Below are positions 1 through 7,710 of a DNA stretch of 64,000 nt, one piece after another (the stretch's first letter is position 1; every line of letters starts with the position of its first letter). A program made the position numbers and the translations under genes. Under the pieces are notes generated by a model. The model did not search any database, was not told the origin of the DNA, and worked only from the letters and a program-made list of their open reading frames with translations. This DNA comes from Burkholderia ambifaria AMMD. Lineage in GTDB: Bacteria > Pseudomonadota > Gammaproteobacteria > Burkholderiales > Burkholderiaceae. Where the stretch lies: positions 2,976,001 through 3,040,000 of the forward strand of contig NC_008390.1 of NCBI RefSeq assembly GCF_000203915.1, written 5' to 3'.

Positions 1-440
1 CGCTCGCGAAGCGCATGGATCTCGGTTACGAAGGCCCGGAGGACGACGCGCCGCTCGACGTCGACGGCAATCCCGTGATGCTGCGCGAGATGCTCGGCAA
101 CCTGGTCGACAACGCGATCCGCTACACGCCCGAAGGCGGCCGCATCACCGTGCGCGTGCGGGCCGAGCAGGCGGCGCGGCGCGTGCATCTCGAAGTCGAG
201 GACACCGGGCCCGGCATCCCGGCCGCCGAACGCGAGCGCGTGGTCGAGCGCTTCTACCGGATCCTCGGCCGCGAAGGCGACGGCAGCGGCCTCGGGCTCG
301 CGATCGTGCGCGAGATCGCGACGCAGCACGGCGGCACGCTGACGCTCGACGATCATGTCTATCAACAGGCGCCGCGCCTTGCCGGCACGCTCGTGAGCAT
401 CAGCCTGCCGCTGTCGGAGCCCGCCGCGGATCCAGCCTGA
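1..440 (+). CDS. Sensor histidine kinase, C-terminal part (5' end outside window)
   Basis: This is the ATP-binding end of a two-component sensor kinase that phosphorylates a response regulator. The reading frame is open from the window edge (frame of base 3), so the sensor, membrane and histidine-phosphoacceptor parts lie upstream and are not seen. Visible HATPase motifs are an N box (NLVDNAIRYTPEGG), a G1 box (DTGPGIP) and a G2 box (GSGLGLAIVREI), followed by the usual LPL beta-strand near the C-terminus. The response regulator is presumably also upstream. The stimulus cannot be judged from this fragment. Confidence 0.9.
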   Translation, partial: LAKRMDLGYEGPEDDAPLDVDGNPVMLREMLGNLVDNAIRYTPEGGRITVRVRAEQAARRVHLEVEDTGPGIPAAERERVVERFYRILGREGDGSGLGLAIVREIATQHGGTLTLDDHVYQQAPRLAGTLVSISLPLSEPAADPA

Positions 441-680
441 CACGCGCAGGCCCTCACCTCACCCGCACCGCGCACCCCGCCGCGATCGCATCGAAACCGG
501 TGCTTTACCGCCCGTTTGCGACCTGATCGAGGGGCGAAGCGGCCGATTCGGCGCGGGTTAACGCGCAGTGGTTTTGTGCCCGCAAGTCAGTGCGCCGTAA
601 GTTTCCGTGCCAATAATCGTCGACAGGCCCGCCCACCCAAGGCGGCCGCATATTTATATCAAGGGACTTGGAGACGATTC

Positions 681-2339
681 ATGGCAACCTTAGGCGGGCA
701 AATTTCGCACTCGCCGATGACGGCCGAAGAAAAGAAGGTAATCTTCGCGTCGTCGCTCGGCACCGTGTTCGAGTGGTACGACTTTTACCTGGCCGGGTCA
801 CTCGCGGCCTACATCAGCAAGAGCTTCTTCTCCGGGGTCAATCCGACCGCCGCCTTCATCTTCACGCTGCTCGGCTTCGCGGCCGGCTTCGCCGTGCGAC
901 CGTTCGGCGCGATCGTGTTCGGCCGGCTCGGCGACCTCGTCGGCCGCAAGCACACGTTCCTCGTGACGATCGTGATCATGGGCATCTCGACCTTCGTGGT
1001 CGGCTTCCTGCCCGGCTACACGACGATCGGCATCGCGGCGCCCGTGATCTTCATCGCGATGCGGCTGCTGCAGGGCCTCGCGCTCGGCGGCGAGTACGGC
1101 GGCGCGGCGACCTACGTCGCCGAGCATGCACCGGCGAACCGGCGCGGCTTCTACACCGCGTGGATCCAGACGACCGCGACGCTCGGCCTGTTCCTGTCGC
1201 TGCTCGTGATCCTCGGCGTGCGCACGCTCATCGGCGAGGAATCGTTCGGCAACTGGGGCTGGCGCGTGCCGTTCGTCGCGTCGATCCTGCTGCTCGCGGT
1301 GTCGGTGTGGATCCGGTTGCAGCTGAACGAATCGCCGGTGTTCCTGCGCATCAAGGCCGAGGGCAAGACGTCGAAGGCGCCGCTGACCGAAGCGTTCGGC
1401 CAGTGGAAGAACCTGAAGATCGTGATCCTCGCGCTCGTCGGCCTGACCGCCGGCCAGGCCGTCGTCTGGTACACGGGCCAGTTCTACGCGCTGTTCTTCC
1501 TCACGCAGACGCTGAAGGTCGACGGTGCCAGCGCGAACATCCTGATCGCGATCGCGCTCCTGATCGGTACGCCGTTCTTCCTGTTCTTCGGCTCGCTGTC
1601 GGACCGGATCGGCCGCAAGCCGATCATCCTCGCCGGCTGCCTGATCGCGGCGCTCACCTACTTCCCGCTGTTCAAGGCGCTCACGCACTACGCGAACCCG
1701 CAGCTCGAACTCGCGACGCAGAAGGCACCGATCTCGGTCATCGCCGATCCGGCCACCTGCTCGTTCCAGTTCAACCCGGTGGGCACGTCGAAGTTCACGA
1801 GCTCGTGCGACATCGTGAAGAGCGCGCTCGCAAAGGCCGGCCTGAACTACGAGAACGTCGCGGCGCCGGCAGGCTCGACCGCGCAGATCAAGGTGGGCGA
1901 CACGGTGATCCCGGCCTATGACGGCAAGGCGCCCGATGCGAAGGCGCAGGGCGCGGCGTTTGACAAGACGCTCGCGTCGACGCTGAAGGGCGCCGGCTAT
2001 CCGGCCAAGGCCGACCCGGCGCAGCTCAACTGGCCGATGACGATCGTGATACTGACGATCCTCGTGATCTATGTGACGATGGTCTACGGCCCGATCGCCG
2101 CGATGCTGGTCGAGATGTTCCCGACGCGGATCCGCTATACGTCGATGTCGCTGCCCTATCACATCGGCAACGGCTGGTTCGGCGGCTTCCTGCCGGCGAC
2201 CGCGTTCGCGATCGTCGCGGCGAAGGGCAACATCTATTCGGGGCTCTGGTATCCGATCGTGATCGCGCTGGCCACGTTCGTGATCGGTCTGCTGTTCGTC
2301 AAGGAGACGAAGGACTCGAACATCTACGCGCAGGATTGA
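681..2339 (+). CDS. MHS-family MFS transporter (metabolite:H+ symporter)
   Basis: A 552-residue inner-membrane secondary transporter of the metabolite:proton symporter group, which carries organic acids, proline, betaine or similar solutes. The ATG at 681 is chosen because GGAG lies 7-10 bases upstream; the open frame continues 165 bases further up without a better start. Family marks are the N-terminal GTVFEWYDFYLAG, the RPFGAIVFGRLGDLVGRK loop and the LQGLALGGEYGGAATYVAEHAP motif of helix 4. Between the later helices sits a polar stretch of about 125 residues (near 350-475) with two cysteines, longer than in ProP- or KgtP-like members. The gene is followed by a terminator and appears to be transcribed alone. 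The substrate is unknown. Confidence 0.88.
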   Translation: MATLGGQISHSPMTAEEKKVIFASSLGTVFEWYDFYLAGSLAAYISKSFFSGVNPTAAFIFTLLGFAAGFAVRPFGAIVFGRLGDLVGRKHTFLVTIVIMGISTFVVGFLPGYTTIGIAAPVIFIAMRLLQGLALGGEYGGAATYVAEHAPANRRGFYTAWIQTTATLGLFLSLLVILGVRTLIGEESFGNWGWRVPFVASILLLAVSVWIRLQLNESPVFLRIKAEGKTSKAPLTEAFGQWKNLKIVILALVGLTAGQAVVWYTGQFYALFFLTQTLKVDGASANILIAIALLIGTPFFLFFGSLSDRIGRKPIILAGCLIAALTYFPLFKALTHYANPQLELATQKAPISVIADPATCSFQFNPVGTSKFTSSCDIVKSALAKAGLNYENVAAPAGSTAQIKVGDTVIPAYDGKAPDAKAQGAAFDKTLASTLKGAGYPAKADPAQLNWPMTIVILTILVIYVTMVYGPIAAMLVEMFPTRIRYTSMSLPYHIGNGWFGGFLPATAFAIVAAKGNIYSGLWYPIVIALATFVIGLLFVKETKDSNIYAQD

Positions 2340-2348
2340 TGAGGTCGG

Positions 2349-2397
2349 GCAGGTGGGGGGCACCCCGCCTGCAACCCGGGCCGCCGGCAACTTTTTT
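2349..2397 (+). terminator. Putative terminator after the MHS transporter
   Basis: An imperfect hairpin (GCAGG-t-GGGG / CCCC-g-CCTGC, loop GGCA) starts 10 bases after the stop codon. A further GC-rich stretch leads into a run of six T at 2392-2397. It separates the transporter from the tRNA promoter. Confidence 0.55.
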
Positions 2398-2417
2398 CGG
2401 GGAAGATGAAAAAGGTG

Positions 2418-2446
2418 TTGACAGCCCGGCGGCACATCTGCATAAT
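2418..2446 (+). promoter_or_regulatory. Sigma-70 promoter of the tRNA gene
   Basis: A perfect -35 box TTGACA (2418-2423) is separated by 17 bases from a -10 box CATAAT (2441-2446). The mature tRNA begins 10 bases after the -10 box, so the 5' leader is only a few bases. Confidence 0.8.
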
Positions 2447-2456
2447 TCAATTCTTC

Positions 2457-2533
<77 letters not shown>

Positions 2534-2539
2534 AATGCG

Positions 2540-2575
2540 AAAAGCCGCTGTTCCGCAAGGAACAGCGGCTTTTTT
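2540..2575 (+). terminator. Rho-independent terminator of the tRNA gene
   Basis: A perfect 13-pair hairpin (AAGCCGCTGTTCC / GGAACAGCGGCTT, loop GCAA) is followed by a T run at 2570-2575. It starts 7 bases after the tRNA CCA end. Confidence 0.9.
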
Positions 2576-2642
2576 CATTGCTTCATCCGGCACACACGCG
2601 GTATCGCGCGTCGCCCGTCCTTCAGGCCACGCGCGCTCGGCG

Positions 2643-3614
2643 CTACGCCACCACCGATCCACGCTCCTCGACAGAATCCGCACGCACCTTCCCGCGCCAG
2701 TTCTCCCCGCCCTCCAGCGCCGGCGTCGACTCGAACAGCTCCGCGAGCCAGTCCGCGAACACCCGCACCTTCTGCGACAGATGCCGGTTGTGCGGATACA
2801 CGATCGAGATCGGCTTGGGCTTCGGATTGCAATCGGGCAGGACCTCGACCAGCGAGCCGTCGCGCAGGTTGGGCAGCACCATGAACAGCGTCGGCTGGAT
2901 CATCCCGAACCCTTCGAGCCCGCACGTCACGTACGCATCCGAATCGTTGACGGTGACACTGCCGTTCATCCGCACCTCGAGCGGCTTGCCGTCGATCATG
3001 AACACCCACGGAATCGCCCGCGCACCGTGGCTCGCGCGGAAATTGACCGCATGATGATCGGCCAGGTCGGCGATCTCCTGCGGCTCGCCGTGACGCGCCA
3101 GATAGTCGGGCGACGCGCAGGTCACGCGCTTGAGCATCCCGATCCGCCGCGCGACCATCGACGAATCCTCGAGCGGCCCGACCCGGATCATGCAGTCGAT
3201 GCCCTCCTCGACCGGATCGACGTAGCGGTCCGACAAGCCGAGGTCGAGCGTGATGTCCGGATAGCGCTGCCGGAAGATCGACAGCGCCGGCAACACGACG
3301 CGCCGCCCGAGCGAGCTCGGCATGTGCACGCGCAGCACGCCGCTCGGCTTGCGGTTGCCGGACTGGAAACTCGCGTCGGCCTCCGCGATCTCCGAGATGA
3401 TCTTCATGCAATGCTCGTAGTACGCGGCGCCCTCCGGCGTCAGCGACAGCCGGCGCGTTGTCCGGTGCATCAGCCGCACGCCGAGCAGCGCCTCGAGATT
3501 CTGGATGATGGTCGTGACCGACGCGCGCGGCATCGCGAGCGTGTCGGCCGCGCGCGTAAAGCTGTTCGCGTCGACCACGCGGGTGAAAACTTCCATTGCC
3601 TGGATGCGGTCCAT
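2643..3614 (-). CDS. LysR-family transcriptional regulator
   Basis: A 323-residue LysR regulator. The N-terminal winged helix-turn-helix is seen in MDRIQAMEVF...RAADTLAMPRASVTTIIQNLE...TTRRLSLTPEG, followed by a periplasmic-binding-type effector domain (VHMPSSLGRRVVLPAL, CMIRVG). It belongs to the CrgA-like branch that starts MDRxxAMxVF. The open frame extends to 3695, but the ATG at 3614 fits the family and has a GGGGG stretch 6-10 bases upstream. The upstream neighbour is also leftward and the downstream neighbour is the tRNA, so no obvious target gene lies next to it. Autoregulation is likely from family habit. The effector is unknown. Confidence 0.9.
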   Translation of the reverse strand: MDRIQAMEVFTRVVDANSFTRAADTLAMPRASVTTIIQNLEALLGVRLMHRTTRRLSLTPEGAAYYEHCMKIISEIAEADASFQSGNRKPSGVLRVHMPSSLGRRVVLPALSIFRQRYPDITLDLGLSDRYVDPVEEGIDCMIRVGPLEDSSMVARRIGMLKRVTCASPDYLARHGEPQEIADLADHHAVNFRASHGARAIPWVFMIDGKPLEVRMNGSVTVNDSDAYVTCGLEGFGMIQPTLFMVLPNLRDGSLVEVLPDCNPKPKPISIVYPHNRHLSQKVRVFADWLAELFESTPALEGGENWRGKVRADSVEERGSVVA

Positions 3615-3801
3615 GCTGCGCCCCCTTCGAATCGCCAACAGGACAGAATAGAGCGCGCAACGGGCGCGGCACAAGCCCCCGCCCATTGTTCTCAACTTCT
3701 GAATAGTGAACGCACTTCGGACTGGAAAGTAACCGGCTTTCGTTCAGTTCGGCACGACGATTCGTTCCGTCCCCGCCCGCCGCCCGCGGCATGCCCGCCC
3801 C

Positions 3802-4770
3802 TTACCGCACGAACCGCTCGCGATAGCCCTGCGGCGACACGCCGAGCACGCGCACGAAACTGCGCCGCAGCGTCTCTTCCGAACCGAAGCCGCACCGCGT
3901 GGCGATCCGCTTGACGGGCCACGCGGTTTCGCCGAGCAAACGCTGCGCGGCCTCCACGCGAATCTGCTCGACGGCGCGCGCGGGCGTGCGGCCGGTGCCC
4001 GCGCGGTAGTGGCGCACGAAGCTGCGCTCGCTCATGCTGACGCGCTCGGCGAGCGCGGGCACCGACAGGTCGGCCGTCAGGTGGTCGGCGATCCATGCAT
4101 GCAGTTCGCCGAAACGATCGTCGGTGCGCTGCATCGACAGCATCGCGCTGAACTGCGCCTGCCCGCCCGGCCGCTTCAGGAACACGACGAGCTCGCGCGC
4201 GGCGTCGAGCGCGACCGCGCGACCGAGATCCTCCTCGACGAGCGCGAGCGCGAGATCGATGCCGGCCGTCACGCCGGCCGACGTCCACAGCCCGCCTTCG
4301 CGGATGAAGATCGGATCGGGCTCGACGCGCACGTTCGGGTAGCGCGCCGCGAATTCGTCGCAGCGCGCCCAGTGCGTGACCGCACGCCGCCCATCGAGCA
4401 GGCCGGCCTCGGCGAGCAGGAACGCGCCGGTGCACACCGATGCGACACGTCGCGCGCGCTGCCCCTGCTGCCGGACCCAGCGCACCATCCGCGCATCCTG
4501 CGACGCGGCGCGCACGCCCTTGCCGCCGGCCACGATCACCGTATCCGGCCGTCCCGCAGAGCGCAGCGAATCGGCCATCACGACGAGGCCGGACGACGTC
4601 TCGATGGGCCCGGCCTCGGCGGCGACGACACGCGGCGCGTACGGCGCGGGCTGACCCCTTTCCTCGGCGAGTTCGTTGACGGACGCGAACACCTGCAGCG
4701 GCCCGCTCACGTCGAGCAGCTGCGCACGGGGGAACGCGAGAATCAGGATCGAGCGCGGCGCGGTAGGCAT
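3802..4770 (-). CDS. GlxA-type regulator: DJ-1/PfpI domain plus AraC helix-turn-helix
   Basis: A 322-residue regulator. Residues about 5-190 form a class I glutamine-amidotransferase-like (DJ-1/PfpI) domain with the nucleophile elbow SVCTGAFLLAEAG (Cys113). Residues about 215-320 form an AraC double helix-turn-helix (LAERVSMSERSFVRHYRAGTGRTP, IATRCGFGSEETLRRSF). The start at 4770 is preferred over 4812 because the DJ-1 strand begins directly after it. The gene is divergent from an enzyme that carries the same DJ-1 fold (4885), with 114 bases between them, which suggests it controls that gene and senses a related ligand. In this family the Cys is often non-catalytic. Confidence 0.9.
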   Translation of the reverse strand: MPTAPRSILILAFPRAQLLDVSGPLQVFASVNELAEERGQPAPYAPRVVAAEAGPIETSSGLVVMADSLRSAGRPDTVIVAGGKGVRAASQDARMVRWVRQQGQRARRVASVCTGAFLLAEAGLLDGRRAVTHWARCDEFAARYPNVRVEPDPIFIREGGLWTSAGVTAGIDLALALVEEDLGRAVALDAARELVVFLKRPGGQAQFSAMLSMQRTDDRFGELHAWIADHLTADLSVPALAERVSMSERSFVRHYRAGTGRTPARAVEQIRVEAAQRLLGETAWPVKRIATRCGFGSEETLRRSFVRVLGVSPQGYRERFVR

Positions 4771-4884
4771 GGCGATTGGCTGAAAACGTGGGTGATATGG
4801 CAATTTCGCCAAACACTACGCGCCTAGAATCGATCTGTCCATCGTGCGCCGATCGCGGCGCCCCCTTCCCTACGGAGCGTTCGC

Positions 4885-5568
4885 ATGACCCTGCATATCG
4901 GCCTTCTCGTGTTTCCGGGCGTCCAGCAACTCGATCTCACCGGCCCGCACGACGTGCTCGCGTCGCTGCCCGACGCGGCTGTCCATCTGGTCTGGAAATC
5001 GCGCGACACCGTCGCATCGAGCAGCGGCCTCGCGCTCGCGCCGACCTGCACGTTCGACGACTGCCCGCCGCTCGACGTGATCTGCGTGCCCGGCGGCATC
5101 GGCATCAACGACCTGCTGCTCGATGCGGAAACGATCGCGTTCGTGCAGCGCCGCGCGGCCACCGCGCGCTATGTGACGTCGGTCTGCACGGGCGCGCTGC
5201 TGCTCGGCGTGGCCGGCCTGCTGCGCGGACGCCGCGCGACGACGCACTGGGCGTTTCACGAACTGCTCGAACCGCTCGGTGCGGTGCCGGTGCGCGAGCG
5301 CGTGGTGCGCGACGGCAACCTGATCACCGGCGGCGGCGTGACGGCCGGCATCGACTTCGCATTGACGATCGCCGCCGAACTCGCGGGCGACGAAGAGGCG
5401 CAGTCGATCCAGCTGGCGCTCGAATACGCGCCGGCGCCGCCGTTCGACGCGGGCTCGCCGGATACCGCGCCCGCGTCGGTGCTGAAGCGCGTGACCGAGC
5501 GCTCGGCGGCGGGGCTGGAGAAGCGCAGGCAGACGATCGACGCGGCCTTGCGTGCGATGGCGCGCTGA
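4885..5568 (+). CDS. inhA: DJ-1/PfpI family enzyme, probable isonitrile hydratase
   Basis: A 227-residue cytoplasmic DJ-1/PfpI-fold protein. The length and catalytic positions agree with isonitrile hydratase of Pseudomonas putida, which hydrates isonitriles to N-substituted formamides: Asp17 (in QQLDLTGPHD) and Cys101 followed by Thr102 (SVCTGALLLG) are all at the expected numbers. The GGGVTAGIDFAL motif is also typical. The start ATG at 4885 begins the first beta strand. It is divergent from a GlxA-type regulator and is followed 59 bases later by a small cupin gene that may be co-transcribed. The family includes other amidohydrolase-like proteins, so the substrate is inferred. Confidence 0.8.
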   Translation: MTLHIGLLVFPGVQQLDLTGPHDVLASLPDAAVHLVWKSRDTVASSSGLALAPTCTFDDCPPLDVICVPGGIGINDLLLDAETIAFVQRRAATARYVTSVCTGALLLGVAGLLRGRRATTHWAFHELLEPLGAVPVRERVVRDGNLITGGGVTAGIDFALTIAAELAGDEEAQSIQLALEYAPAPPFDAGSPDTAPASVLKRVTERSAAGLEKRRQTIDAALRAMAR

Positions 5569-5627
5569 TCCCGCGCATTCGACCACACCGCCCGCCTTGC
5601 GCGGCCTCCACACTCACGGACCTATCG

Positions 5628-5939
5628 ATGAACATCATCCGCAGCACCGCGTTCACCGCCGAGCGCCCATGGGGCGCGCTGGACATCGCGAACCTGAACG
5701 GCATCACGGTGCGCCTGCACTGGACCGATCAGCCGTACCGGTGGCACGTGAACGACGGAGAGGAAATTTTCGCGGTGCTCGACGGCCGTGTCGAGATGCG
5801 CTACCGGGAAGCAGGCATCGAGCACGCGACGGTGCTCGAAACGGGAGACGTATTCCACGCGACGATCGGCACCGAACACGTCGCGCACCCGCTCGGCGAA
5901 GCACGCATCCTGGTGATCGAGACCGAAGGCAGCGTCTGA
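5628..5939 (+). CDS. Small single-domain cupin protein
   Basis: A 103-residue cupin, a small beta-barrel protein. The conserved barrel is visible in the metal-site region (RWHVNDGEEIFAVLDGRVEMRY) and in the second motif (LETGDVFHATIGTEHVAHP), which carry His and Glu residues that could bind a metal. The start ATG at 5628 begins the family-like MNIIRSTAFTAERPWG. It lies 59 bases after the isonitrile-hydratase-like gene in the same direction, so the two may form an operon. The function is unknown; small cupins act as isomerases, dioxygenases or ligand binders. Confidence 0.82.
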   Translation: MNIIRSTAFTAERPWGALDIANLNGITVRLHWTDQPYRWHVNDGEEIFAVLDGRVEMRYREAGIEHATVLETGDVFHATIGTEHVAHPLGEARILVIETEGSV

Positions 5940-5982
5940 CGACGGGAACCCAGCGGCGCGCGTCGCGCCGATTCGACGGGCA

Positions 5983-6267
5983 TCAGCCCGAGATGGTGCC
6001 CGTGCCCTGCGACGGGATCAGCTTCGGTTGCGGCGTGCACAGGCACTGGCACAGGTCGTGTTCGAGCGCGACGACCTTGCCCATCACGGTCATCGTGCGC
6101 TCGCCGCCGTCGGACACGATCACGCCCTGCGTCTTGCATGCGGCGCAGAACACGGGCGCGCCGAGATAGGCGAGCTCGCGGCCGTCGAACGACGAATTGG
6201 CGATGCCGTCGAGCACGACGCCGCCATGGTCGGTCGTGTCGCCCTTCAGAATGAATTTGCGGCTCAT
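5983..6267 (-). CDS. PAAR-motif protein (type VI secretion spike tip)
   Basis: A 94-residue PAAR protein. Such proteins cap the VgrG spike of a type VI secretion system and sharpen it. The start MSRKFILKGDTTDHGGVVLDG is characteristic, as are the central FCAACKTQGVI and the C-terminal VALEHDLCQCLC with cysteines that may bind zinc. It has no C-terminal toxin domain. No vgrG, effector or immunity gene is near, so this is an orphan spike tip that would have to work with a type VI system elsewhere. The neighbours are a porin on the same strand (127 bases upstream) and a convergent cupin. The ATG at 6267 is chosen over the longer frame because it begins the PAAR motif and has GGGAGAGC just upstream. 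Confidence 0.88.
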   Translation of the reverse strand: MSRKFILKGDTTDHGGVVLDGIANSSFDGRELAYLGAPVFCAACKTQGVIVSDGGERTMTVMGKVVALEHDLCQCLCTPQPKLIPSQGTGTISG

Positions 6268-6394
6268 GGTTCGGCTCTCCCTCGGAAATGCCGCGCGGCA
6301 CGGCGTCGGGCCGCGTACGCGCAGTCGATATCCGCCCGTCGGTCGCGGGCGTTTCGCGAGGATATCACCGCGCGCTCGGGCGCCGTCGTACGGA

Positions 6395-7597
6395 TCAGAA
6401 CTTGTGCCGCATGCCGACGCGCGCCTGCAGCTGCCGATCGTTCGCGGATGCACCGGGCCCGTTGATCGCCGCGACGGCCAGATGCCCCGTCGAGTCGGTG
6501 CCCGATGCGCGCTGATAGACGGCGCTCACGTAGACGTCGGTGCGCTTCGACAGGAAATAGTCGAGCCCCGCCGCGACCTGGTGATACGTCGCGCCGTCGC
6601 GGCCGTTCACGCCGCCGCCGCGCGTGTAGTCGTACGCCACGCCGCCGAACAGCGAGGTCATGAACTGGTAGCGCACGCTCGCCTCCGCGTTGTTGAACAC
6701 CGCGTTGCCGGACACGCCGCCCGGGTTCGGCCCGGACGACAGGTCGCCGAGCTGACGGAACGACGTGTTCGTATACATCGCGCCAAGCGTCATCGCGCCG
6801 ATCGCATAGGTGCCGCCCACCACCGCGACCTGCAGCGTGCGCGCGGATGCATAGCCGGAATACACCGGCGACAGCATGTTGCTGCCCGGCACGCCGCCGA
6901 CGCTCGGCGCGGGGCTGCCGGTCGTGCCGAAGAACGACACGTTCGGATTGCGCGCATTCAGATAGCCGGCCGCCACCGCAAGCGGCCCGCGCGTGTAGGC
7001 AACTGTTGCCGACCACACCTGATTGCGCGTCGCCGCGCCGGCGACGCCGCCCACCCCATACATCGCCGCGACGCGAGCCCCGCCGTAGTCTTTACTGGTG
7101 AACTTGATCGCGTTGTTGGTCGAGTTCGCGTTGTTCACGTTGTCGAGGTCGCCGGGATGCGCGACCATGTAGCCGCCGAACAGCGCGGCGGCCTCGAGCG
7201 GCCCGAGGATGTCGACGTTGGTGTCGTACTGCCGCCCGAGCGTGACGGTGCCGAACGGCCCCGACAGCCCGACGAACGCCTTCTTGCCGAACATCAGCCC
7301 GCCCTGCCCGAGCCTGCCGGTGCTCGGATCGAAACCGTTCTCGAGCGTGAAGACCGCGGCCAGCCCCCCGCCGAGATCCTCGCTGCCGCGCAGCCCCCAA
7401 CGGCTCGCCTGCTGCACGCCGCCGAGCATTCGCAACGCGGGCTTGCCGCTCACCGCGCCGTGCGGGCCGGGCGTCGCGATGTTGCTCGCATAGGTCAGCC
7501 CTTCATCGATAATCCCGTACAGCGTGACGCTGCTCTGGGCGTGCGCCGCACCCGCGATCAGCGCGACACCCGCGCCGGCCAACAGCTTCTTCTTCAT
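6395..7597 (-). CDS. Trimeric outer-membrane porin (Burkholderia OmpC-like)
   Basis: A 400-residue general porin of the 16-strand type found in beta-proteobacteria. It has a signal peptide (MKKKLLAGAGVALIAGAAHA, cleavage after residue 20). The mature start QSSVTLYGIIDEGL is typical, the repeated aromatic/glycine beta strands are visible, and the C-terminal strand ends in phenylalanine (MRHKF), as needed for BAM-dependent insertion. It is the last gene of a leftward group MHS transporter, amidase, porin, with 113 bases to the amidase, which suggests it admits the substrate of that pathway. Confidence 0.92.
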   Translation of the reverse strand: MKKKLLAGAGVALIAGAAHAQSSVTLYGIIDEGLTYASNIATPGPHGAVSGKPALRMLGGVQQASRWGLRGSEDLGGGLAAVFTLENGFDPSTGRLGQGGLMFGKKAFVGLSGPFGTVTLGRQYDTNVDILGPLEAAALFGGYMVAHPGDLDNVNNANSTNNAIKFTSKDYGGARVAAMYGVGGVAGAATRNQVWSATVAYTRGPLAVAAGYLNARNPNVSFFGTTGSPAPSVGGVPGSNMLSPVYSGYASARTLQVAVVGGTYAIGAMTLGAMYTNTSFRQLGDLSSGPNPGGVSGNAVFNNAEASVRYQFMTSLFGGVAYDYTRGGGVNGRDGATYHQVAAGLDYFLSKRTDVYVSAVYQRASGTDSTGHLAVAAINGPGASANDRQLQARVGMRHKF

Positions 7598-7710
7598 CGA
7601 ACGATCTCCAGTGCGCGGGTCGAATGGCGATACACGGGCGCACGCCGCCCGCAGGCGCGCGGCCTGCTCCGGTGCAAGCCGGAACGGTCGGGGTCAGCCG
7701 GGAAAGATGG

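Noticed and set aside
798..2450. Minus-strand open frame opposite the MHS transporter
   Set aside because: Rich in Arg, His and Asp with no membrane segments or motifs. The plus-strand transporter is clear.
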